Translations under genes and position numbers: made by a program | NCBI RefSeq assembly: GCF_000022025.1 | Contig: NC_011886.1 | Location: forward strand, 496,001 to 560,000 | Direction: 5' to 3' | Source: Pseudarthrobacter chlorophenolicus A6 | Lineage (GTDB): Bacteria > Actinomycetota > Actinomycetes > Actinomycetales > Micrococcaceae | DNA: 64,000 bases | The notes under the pieces: generated by a model | Databases searched by the model: none | What the model was told of the DNA's origin: nothing | The model's input: only the letters and a program-made list of their open reading frames with translations | In this document: one piece after another, positions 58,011 through 64,000 of the stretch | Layout: each line of letters starts with the position of its first letter | Position numbering within the stretch: position 1 is the first letter of the stretch

Positions 58011-58802
58011 ATGACGCAGACCACTTCACGGACCACTGCCCTGGTCACCGGCGCCAGCGCAGGCCTGGGCGCAGAGTTTGCCCGCCAACTCGCAGCCGAG
58101 GGCTGCCACCTGGTGCTGGTGGCGCGCAACAGGAGCCGCCTGGAGGAAGCCGCGGCGGAGCTGGAACGGCGCTACGGGGCCACGGCTGAGGTGCTCCCCG
58201 CCGACCTGACGGACGACGCCGCCGTGGCCGCCGTCGTCGAACGCCTCTCCGATCCGCAGCGGCCGGTGGGCATCCTGGTCAACAACGCCGGCATCGGGCT
58301 GCTGCACAACTTCGAGGACAACCCGGTGGAGGAGGAGAAGAAGCACCTGAAGCTGCACACCGAAACTGCCCTGGTGCTCTCACACGCGGCGCTCAAGGGC
58401 ATGCTGGACCGTGGCGAGGGCAGGATCATCAACGTGGCCAGCATCGCCGCGTTCCTGCCGCGCGGAACCTATTCGGCGGCCAAAGCGTGGCTGCTGAGCT
58501 TCAGCCGCTGGGCCAACCTGGCCTACCGGACCCGCGGCATCAAAGTGACGGCGGTGTGCCCTGGCTTCACGCACACCGAGTTTCACGACCGGATGGGGAT
58601 GGACAAGTCCGTGGCACCGAAGTGGACCTGGCTCGCGGCCGAGCGCGTGGTGCGGGAGGGGCTGGCGGACAACGCCAAGGGCAAGGCCGTTTCCATCCCC
58701 TCCAAGCGCTACAAGGTGGTGGCAGCACTCGCCCGGGTTGCCCCGCCCAGGCTAATGGCGGGCCCGCCGCGCAAGCCCCAGCAGGAGCGCGGGGGAACGT
58801 GA
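58011..58802 (+). CDS. Short-chain dehydrogenase/reductase
   Basis: 263 residues. TTALVTGASAGLGAEFARQL is the cofactor site, LVNNAGIGLLHNF follows, the catalytic Ser is in INVASIAAFLP and the catalytic motif is YSAAKAW. VCPGFTHTEFHDRMGMD resembles the DltE/YqjQ group. The C-terminal tail is basic and Pro-rich (APPRLMAGPPRKPQQERGGT). Its last 51 bp overlap the end of the convergent FUSC gene. The substrate is unknown. Confidence 0.87.
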   Translation: MTQTTSRTTALVTGASAGLGAEFARQLAAEGCHLVLVARNRSRLEEAAAELERRYGATAEVLPADLTDDAAVAAVVERLSDPQRPVGILVNNAGIGLLHNFEDNPVEEEKKHLKLHTETALVLSHAALKGMLDRGEGRIINVASIAAFLPRGTYSAAKAWLLSFSRWANLAYRTRGIKVTAVCPGFTHTEFHDRMGMDKSVAPKWTWLAAERVVREGLADNAKGKAVSIPSKRYKVVAALARVAPPRLMAGPPRKPQQERGGT

Positions 58803-59843
58803 TCCCTGGCGGCGCACTGCCACCACAACGGCGATGCCCACCAGCGCCCCCACCAGGGTCTCGATGGCACGCTCCAGGATCAGGACGCCGGGATCGGCGG
58901 GTGCCGCGAGTTGGGTCATCAGCAGGATCACCGGGGTGAAGGACACCATGGCCAGGCCGTAGTGCCGCGTCATGAACAGCTCGGTGGTGAACTGGAACAG
59001 GATCACCAGCAGCGCCAGGACCACTGCCTGCTGGCCCGGAAACAGACCGGGCAGGGTCCAGGGGGCGGGAAGGATCACGACGGCGGTCACGGCCAGCCCC
59101 ACGAACGTCCCCACAATGCGGTGGATACCGCGGCGGACGCTGCTGGGGAGGTCCGCGCCGCCCAGCGGAACAGCCGCGGCAGCCATGGCCCAGTGCGGGT
59201 GGCCGCTTCCGGTCAGCACGCCGATGGTTCCGGCGGCGCCGACGGCCAGCACGTAGCGGGCGGCGTGGATCAGCATGGCGCGGTGGCCCACCGGCTGCGA
59301 CGCCGGTGCGATCCTGACGGCCCCGCGCTGCCACCGGCGGCGGCGGACCCACCCGGCGAATCCCACCAGGACTGCGAACGCCGCGGACCCCACGGCGATC
59401 AGCAATGCGGCGTACCACGGGACAGCCATGGGTACGGATGCGCATGCGCCCAGGGCCAGGATGCCGAAGAACGGGCCGTTGGGCTTGAGCCGCACACGGT
59501 CTGAGTAGAGCGAGCCGAGCCCTGCCAGCGCAGCTTCGATGGCCACCAGCGCCCACGAATGGATGTGGTTGGCGGATAGGAACACGCCCACCGAAACCCC
59601 GCCCAGGAGCACCAGGGCTGCCTGGGACTGGTGGAGGATCCGCAGCTGGTGCGGTTCGGACCGGCCATACATCCCGGTGAGGGCGCCGAAGACGGCGTAG
59701 ATGATGAGGTCCGGCCGGCCGGCGGCCAGCAGCAGCAGGGAAGGGACGGCCACGCTGAGGGCTACCCGGAGTGCAGCGAGGTGGTCCGCGTTGGCGGGCT
59801 CCAGCCGGTGAAGGGCGCGTACGTGCAGCAGGACGCGTTCCAT
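58752..59843 (-). CDS. FUSC family membrane protein (aromatic acid exporter-like)
   Basis: 363 residues with about ten membrane segments in two repeats. HLAALRVALSVAVPSLLLLA opens the first; PHWAMAAAAVPLGGADLPSS and RRGIHRIVGTFVGLAVTAVV are the FUSC signature of the second (fusaric acid resistance-like). An AAGGAGG site precedes the ATG. It would export organic or aromatic acids. It converges on and overlaps the SDR gene by 51 bp at its C-terminus. Confidence 0.85.
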   Translation of the reverse strand: MERVLLHVRALHRLEPANADHLAALRVALSVAVPSLLLLAAGRPDLIIYAVFGALTGMYGRSEPHQLRILHQSQAALVLLGGVSVGVFLSANHIHSWALVAIEAALAGLGSLYSDRVRLKPNGPFFGILALGACASVPMAVPWYAALLIAVGSAAFAVLVGFAGWVRRRRWQRGAVRIAPASQPVGHRAMLIHAARYVLAVGAAGTIGVLTGSGHPHWAMAAAAVPLGGADLPSSVRRGIHRIVGTFVGLAVTAVVILPAPWTLPGLFPGQQAVVLALLVILFQFTTELFMTRHYGLAMVSFTPVILLMTQLAAPADPGVLILERAIETLVGALVGIAVVVAVRRQGSRSPALLLGLARRARH

Positions 59844-59901
59844 GCCGTGCCACCTCCTTCTTGCTTCCGGCCGCTTTGCGGACGACTCAACCTTAAACGC
59901 C

Positions 59902-59936
59902 CGGACCGCCGCACCCGGTATGGGTACGGCGGTCCG
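59902..59936 (-). terminator. Hairpin terminator after the MHS transporter gene
   Basis: CGGACCGCCG pairs with CGGCGGTCCG; after one mismatch the stem continues with ACCC/GGGT to a 5-base loop. It lies 27 bp beyond the transporter stop in the gap before the FUSC gene. Confidence 0.75.
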
Positions 59937-59962
59937 TGTAACGGAGCGGAACAGTTGGCCGG

Positions 59963-61543
59963 TTAGGCGTTGACCGGGGCCTTCCCGCCGTCGTGGTGCG
60001 GGTGGGTATCGAACGGCAGTTCGTCCACGTTGATCAGCGGGTTTTCGTCCTGGGTCTTGACCAGTTCGCGGGCCTCCGCCTCGGTGTCCACGCTGGGCAT
60101 GGATCCCGGCAGCGGGCGGTTGGCCGATTCCTTCAGGAAGTAGATGGCCACGGCTCCCACCAGGGAGGTTGCCATCAGGTAGTAGGCGGGCATCATGTCG
60201 TTGCCGGTTGACTTGATCAGCAGTTCCACAATGAAGGGGGTAGTGCCACCGAAGATCGCCACCGCGAAGTTGTAGGCAATGCCCATGGCACCGTACCGGC
60301 TGGACGTGGGGAACTGCGCCGGCAGGGATGACGCCAGGTTAGCCACGTAGAAGGTCACAGGGAAAGCGACCAGGGCCAGGCCGGCCAGGGTGGACCACAC
60401 TTCTCCAACGCCGATCAGCAGGAAGGCTGGGATGGCGAGGACAATCGTGCTCACGGCACCGACCCACAGAACGGGACGGCGGCCGATGCGGTCAGACAAC
60501 TTGCCGGTCAGTGGAATGCAGAGGCTCATGACTACCAGGACCGGGATGGTCAGCAGCGTGCCGTGCACTTCGTCGTAGCCCTTGGACGTTGTGAGGTATG
60601 TGGGCATGTAGGACGTCAGGGCGTAACCTGCCGTGTTGGCGGCGGCCACGACGACCATGGCCACGACGATGGGCCGCCAGTAAGCCTTGATGATCCCCAC
60701 CGGGCCCTTGGCAGCGGCGGTGTCGCCCTCCGTGGCGTTCTTGGCGTTCTCCTCCTGGGCGTCCAGGGTGGCCTGGAACTGCGGGGATTCCTCGATCTTG
60801 CTCCGGAAGTACACCGCGATCAGGCCCAGCGGACCTGCCAAGAGGAACGGGATGCGCCAGCCCCAATCCTCCATAGTGTCCTGGCCCAGGGTCAGCTGCA
60901 GGACTGAAACCAGGGCAGCGCCCATGGCAAAGCCCATGTAGCTGCCCAGGTCGAGGAAGCTGGCGAAGAAGCCGCGGCGCTTGTCGGCGGCGTACTCGCT
61001 GACGAATGTGGTGGCACCGGCGTACTCACCGCCGGTGGAGAAGCCCTGGATCACCTTGAGCAGCACCAGCAGGGCCGCGGCCCACAGGCCGATCTGCGCG
61101 TAGCCGGGCAACAGGCCAACGGCGAACGTGCTGGCGGCCATGATCATCAGCGTGGTGGCAAGGATCTTTTGCCGGCCCACCTTGTCGCCCAGCCAGCCGA
61201 ATACGACGCCGCCGAGTGGGCGGGCGATGAAGGTTGCAGCGAACGTGCCCAACAGGAACAGGTTGCGCGTCGTGGGATCGGATTCCGGCAGGAAGACCGG
61301 ACCCATGGTGGTGATGAGGTAGCCGAACACGCCTACGTCGTACCACTCCATGGTGTTGCCTACGATGGTGCCGCCGAGGGCCTTCTTAAGCATCGGCTGG
61401 TCAACCACGTTGACGTCTGATTCCTTGAGCCGGCGCCGCGGAAGGAGCTTGGGCTTCTTGGCGGCTTTCACTGCTGCTGGTTCTGTTCCGCGGGCGTTCC
61501 TGGCGCCTGCTGAAGAGTCGGTGTTGCTTTGGTCTGTGGGCAT
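59963..61543 (-). CDS. MFS transporter, metabolite:H+ symporter (ProP/ShiA-like)
   Basis: 526 residues from the ATG at 61543, with AGGAG eight bases upstream; an ATG at 61567 is an alternative. A hydrophilic Lys/Arg-rich N-terminus of about 50 residues precedes KALGGTIVGNTMEWYDVGVF, a classic MHS opening. VVFGWLGDKVGRQKILATTL, QGFSTGGEYAGATTFVSEY and GKLSDRIGRRPVLWVG are family loops. Twelve membrane segments. It would import an organic acid or osmolyte. A hydrophilic tail ends the protein. It is monocistronic. Confidence 0.92.
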   Translation of the reverse strand: MPTDQSNTDSSAGARNARGTEPAAVKAAKKPKLLPRRRLKESDVNVVDQPMLKKALGGTIVGNTMEWYDVGVFGYLITTMGPVFLPESDPTTRNLFLLGTFAATFIARPLGGVVFGWLGDKVGRQKILATTLMIMAASTFAVGLLPGYAQIGLWAAALLVLLKVIQGFSTGGEYAGATTFVSEYAADKRRGFFASFLDLGSYMGFAMGAALVSVLQLTLGQDTMEDWGWRIPFLLAGPLGLIAVYFRSKIEESPQFQATLDAQEENAKNATEGDTAAAKGPVGIIKAYWRPIVVAMVVVAAANTAGYALTSYMPTYLTTSKGYDEVHGTLLTIPVLVVMSLCIPLTGKLSDRIGRRPVLWVGAVSTIVLAIPAFLLIGVGEVWSTLAGLALVAFPVTFYVANLASSLPAQFPTSSRYGAMGIAYNFAVAIFGGTTPFIVELLIKSTGNDMMPAYYLMATSLVGAVAIYFLKESANRPLPGSMPSVDTEAEARELVKTQDENPLINVDELPFDTHPHHDGGKAPVNA

Positions 61544-62109
61544 TTGGTCAGCTCCTGTGGAGGTCATTTGCTTGCGACTACTTGCTGCCCCGCTCCGGGC
61601 AGGCCTTCAATTTTACGCCGATTTTGTAGCGTTCGCCCGTTTGATGCCGTACTGTCCGCCCCTTTAGGCACGTTTCAGACCAACTTTTACGGGTTGATTT
61701 ACCTGCTTTTCCCTTATGGATACTGGGAAGCATGCTGATTGTGTCCACCGTCACCGAATCTTTTTCCGTAACCGTTCGTTGGGGCACGGTTTTGGCCGTG
61801 ATCGGGCGCTGGATGTGACGGCAGACACTGCCGCCGCGGAGGATTTTCGCCGCCGTTTTTGGCGCCTCCAGGCGGTGCTGGGGGTTCACAGGCGCCGGGC
61901 CGTTGCCTATGGTTGAGCAATGGGAACACTGATTTTCGAATAGGCCGACGGGTGCGGCCGGGATCTCCCCGCTGCGCGACACTGGGCCAGTCACGCCGGC
62001 GCTGCTGCGCCTCACAGCGCCGACCTCACGACGTGCCGGCATTCCCGGCGATCACGGAGGCCCCGGTGCCTCTCCCCAGGACTTCATTTCATCGTGGAAA
62101 GGAAGAAAA
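61544..62109. other. Intergenic region before the small basic protein
   Basis: About 566 bp between two divergent genes. Open frames here show no coding character or ribosome sites. It is AT-richer near 61600-61760 (runs such as CTTTTACGGGTTGATTTACC), where the transporter promoter probably lies. GAAGCATGCTG at about 61728 partly matches the AAGCATGCTT motif seen elsewhere. Confidence 0.55.
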
Positions 62110-62367
62110 ATGGCTGACGAAAACCGCAAATCCCATCTCAATCCGGAGCTGGCGGACCATCTGGCAGCTGCACTGGACACCCCGGACCTGCCCGCAGCGG
62201 CCACCACCGCTCCAGGCGCAATGCCTAGGCAAAACTCCTGGCCGGACGGTAACGGCAAACGCCGCCACCCGAAGGACAGGGGCTCCAGCCACGGGCGGAT
62301 GGGCCACGAGGCCTCCGTGGCAGCCGTCCACCGGACCGGGAAGCCGCAGATGCCGCACTCGTCCTAG
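62110..62367 (+). CDS. Small basic hypothetical protein
   Basis: 85 residues, with GGAAAGGAAG directly before the ATG. It begins MADENRKSHLNPELADHLAA, an acidic-to-basic disordered sequence, and ends in a His/Arg/Lys-rich part (NGKRRHPKDRGSSHGRMGHE). No domain recognised; similar small unstructured proteins occur as stress- or nucleic-acid-associated proteins, but this is a guess. It converges on the ligase gene with a long inverted repeat between them. Confidence 0.65.
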   Translation: MADENRKSHLNPELADHLAAALDTPDLPAAATTAPGAMPRQNSWPDGNGKRRHPKDRGSSHGRMGHEASVAAVHRTGKPQMPHSS

Positions 62368-62393
62368 CTCGGGCGAACCGCATCTTCATCACC

Positions 62394-62449
62394 GACACGG
62401 AAATTCCCTGACGCGCCCTATAAGCGGTGCGGCAGGGAATTTCCGTGTC
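62394..62449. repeat. 17-bp perfect inverted repeat with 22-base loop
   Basis: GACACGGAAATTCCCTG at 62394-62410 pairs perfectly with CAGGGAATTTCCGTGTC at 62433-62449. It lies between two convergent genes, so it can end both transcripts, but the long AT-containing stem and structured loop also look like a dispersed palindromic element. Confidence 0.8.
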
Positions 62450-62519
62450 ACGGGTGAGTCTGCGCGTCACTGGGAAACCTGCGCATGACCGGAGCCTGCG
62501 CGCCCGCAGGCAAAAAGCG

Positions 62520-64000
62520 TCAATCCTCCCGGACCACCTCTGACGGGTCCTTGTCCAGGCGCCAGCCCCGCCACCGGGGATGCCGCAACCGCCCCGGGCC
62601 AGTCCACTCCCCGTACGTGACCTCACCCACGAGTTGGGGTGTGACCCAGTGCGCATCCGCGGAGTCAGGCCTGGGAACCTCGTGGAACGGCGAGGTCTTC
62701 CGGGCAAGCTGCTCCACGGTCTGCCGCAGTTCGGCCAGTTCGCGGCCGCTGAAGCCGCTGCCCACCCGGCCCACGTACTGGAGTTTGTTCCCGTCCGGAA
62801 TACCTACCAGCAGGGATCCCACGGTTTCCTGGCGGCCGCCCTTGCCCGGCCGCCAGCCGCCCACCACCACTTCCTGGGTGCGTTCGGTCTTGAGTTTGAT
62901 CCAGGTTCGCGTCCGCTGGCCGCTGACGTAGCGGCTGTCCGTGCGCTTGGCCATCACGCCCTCGAGCCCCAGCTCCCGTGCGCTGTCCATGATGTGTTCC
63001 ACCGGATCCTCGAGCACCATTGACAGTTCCACAGGGCAGTCGGAGGGCTGGAAGAACTGTTCAAGCCGTTGGCGCCGCGCCCTGAGCGGGAGGCGCCGGA
63101 GGTCCGTGCCGCCGTCGTGCAGGAGGTCGAAGAGCATCAGCCGGACGGGTAAGGCCTTCTGCGCTTTGACGACGTCGGCGGCGCGGGTGAGTTTCATCCT
63201 GCCCTGCAGCAGGCCGAAGTCCGGCCTGCCGGAGGGGCCGACGGCGATGATCTCACCATCGGCCACGAACGGCTGCTCCGGCCAGCACCGCCGGTCCGTC
63301 AGCTCGGGGTAGGTCCTGGTGACGTCGTTGCCGTTGCGGCTGAAAATGCGGACCGAGGACTCATCCGCCACAAGGATGGCGCGCACTCCGTCCCATTTGA
63401 GTTCAACCTGCCAGTCGCTGCCCAGGAGGTCTGAGGGGACTCCCGCGGTGGCCATCATGGGGCGGACATCGTCGGGGGAAACCTGCTTGGCGCCGGCCTG
63501 TTCGTTTGATGCGTCCCCGGATTTCCCGGCACTGCCCACGTCCTCGGCACTCCCCGCAGGCTCCGCAGACGAAGGGGCGTGCCGCCGTCGTGCGCCCTGG
63601 TCCTCCTTGTCCATCAGGTGGATCAGCCACTGCTTTTCGGCATCGCTGCCCTGGCCGCGGCCGGTATGGATGAGGGCCACCTTCCTGGTGCCGCCCAGCC
63701 CGCCGCCCTCTGAGCCGGTGAGGGTGACGATTACTTCCTTGCCGTTGATCCACTTGTGCAGCTCATACGTTCCGGTGTCCCAGATGGTCATGTCGCCGGC
63801 GCCGTATTCACCCTTGGGGATGGTGCCGTGGAAGGTGAGGTAGTCCATGGGGTGGTCCTCGGTCTGGACGGCCAGGTGGTTCTTGCCGCCCGACTCCGGC
63901 ACACCTTTGGGGAGCGCCCAGGATGCCAGGACGCCCTCGTGCTCCAGCCTGAGGTCCCAGTGCAGGCGGCTGGCGTGGTGTTCCTGGATCACGAACGCGT
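62520..64000 (-). CDS. ligD: LigD-type ATP-dependent DNA ligase, C-terminal part (gene runs off the window)
   Basis: About 490 residues are visible and the frame stays open to the window edge. First comes the 3'-phosphoesterase domain (FVIQEHHASRLHWDLRLE, HPMDYLTFHGTIPKGEYGAG, YELHKWINGKEVIV). After a charged, disordered linker comes the ATP-dependent ligase domain: ELKWDGVRAILV with the adenylated Lys, VADGEIIAVG, LEGVMAKRTDSRY and WIKLKTERTQEVVVGGW. LigD joins ends in bacterial Ku-dependent repair. In Actinobacteria a polymerase domain usually precedes these parts, so it is expected beyond position 64000; Ku is not seen here. A GTG at 63992 is probably internal. Confidence 0.92.
   Translation of the reverse strand, partial: AFVIQEHHASRLHWDLRLEHEGVLASWALPKGVPESGGKNHLAVQTEDHPMDYLTFHGTIPKGEYGAGDMTIWDTGTYELHKWINGKEVIVTLTGSEGGGLGGTRKVALIHTGRGQGSDAEKQWLIHLMDKEDQGARRRHAPSSAEPAGSAEDVGSAGKSGDASNEQAGAKQVSPDDVRPMMATAGVPSDLLGSDWQVELKWDGVRAILVADESSVRIFSRNGNDVTRTYPELTDRRCWPEQPFVADGEIIAVGPSGRPDFGLLQGRMKLTRAADVVKAQKALPVRLMLFDLLHDGGTDLRRLPLRARRQRLEQFFQPSDCPVELSMVLEDPVEHIMDSARELGLEGVMAKRTDSRYVSGQRTRTWIKLKTERTQEVVVGGWRPGKGGRQETVGSLLVGIPDGNKLQYVGRVGSGFSGRELAELRQTVEQLARKTSPFHEVPRPDSADAHWVTPQLVGEVTYGEWTGPGRLRHPRWRGWRLDKDPSEVVRED

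Noticed and set aside
61578-62042. 154-codon minus-strand frame in the intergenic region
   Set aside because: No ribosome site, scattered Cys/Arg/Thr composition and no motif; it is not supported as a gene.

Overview
The window is high-GC actinobacterial chromosome. Gene content (desferrioxamine genes, a DUF222-HNH protein, dodecin, a LigD-type ligase, DUF3040 and GlsB/YtxH stress proteins, many sugar and sugar-acid catabolic operons) and the style of the proteins point to a soil or plant-litter member of the Micrococcaceae, most likely Arthrobacter or Pseudarthrobacter. I saw no tRNA, rRNA, CRISPR array, insertion sequence or prophage. The calls rest on reading translations and motifs by eye; no database search was possible.

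Layout. (1) 284-8564, + strand: a PxpABC-like (5-oxoprolinase) trio, an MHS-type MFS transporter, a short-chain dehydrogenase, a D-2-hydroxyacid dehydrogenase and an L-idonate/5-ketogluconate/gluconate module (idnO, idnD, gntK). (2) 8589-10477: a TetR regulator and a DMT exporter behind a near-perfect 34-bp palindrome. (3) 10494-20022: a DUF3040 protein, an aldo/keto reductase, 4-alpha-glucanotransferase, an NmrA-like protein with a damaged or unusual start, a large secreted GH13 amylase/pullulanase-like enzyme and a lactonase-like beta-propeller. (4) 20211-24674: a PrmC-like methyltransferase, a frameshifted DUF222-HNH gene and small stress or membrane proteins. (5) 24806-32433: several aldo/keto reductases, a secreted PL11 rhamnogalacturonan lyase, and an epimerase-AKR-AKR operon divergent from an XRE/MmyB-type regulator.

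(6) 33131-43613 is a pectin and hemicellulose locus. A leftward operon holds a binding protein, two permeases, a pectate lyase-pectin methylesterase fusion and a second pectate lyase. A divergent rightward operon holds a DUF6807 protein, a GH43 enzyme and a LacI regulator. Two copies of the palindrome CAGAAA-N-TTTCTG lie in the shared promoter region, so one LacI protein may control both. (7) 43623-49457 is an acid-sugar locus: a FadR/GntR regulator divergent from a DUF1537 kinase, an LtnD-like dehydrogenase, a GntP permease and a class II fructose-bisphosphate-type aldolase. It has no OtnC or OtnI, so its chemistry probably differs from the known tetronate pathways; this is the best candidate here for an undescribed pathway. 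(8) 49504-52165: a DUF1304 protein, an acyltransferase, a small GNAT and a small cysteine-containing protein. (9) 52445-57965: a complete desABCD desferrioxamine operon under a clear DtxR/IdeR-type iron box. (10) 58011-64000: a short-chain dehydrogenase, a FUSC transporter, an MHS transporter, a small basic protein and the C-terminal part of a LigD-type DNA ligase that runs off the window.

Regulation is unusually readable. Palindromic operator candidates sit next to the TetR, XRE/MmyB, LacI and FadR regulators and at the siderophore promoter. Start codons were moved from the longest open frame to the position with the best Shine-Dalgarno site where the sequence allowed it.
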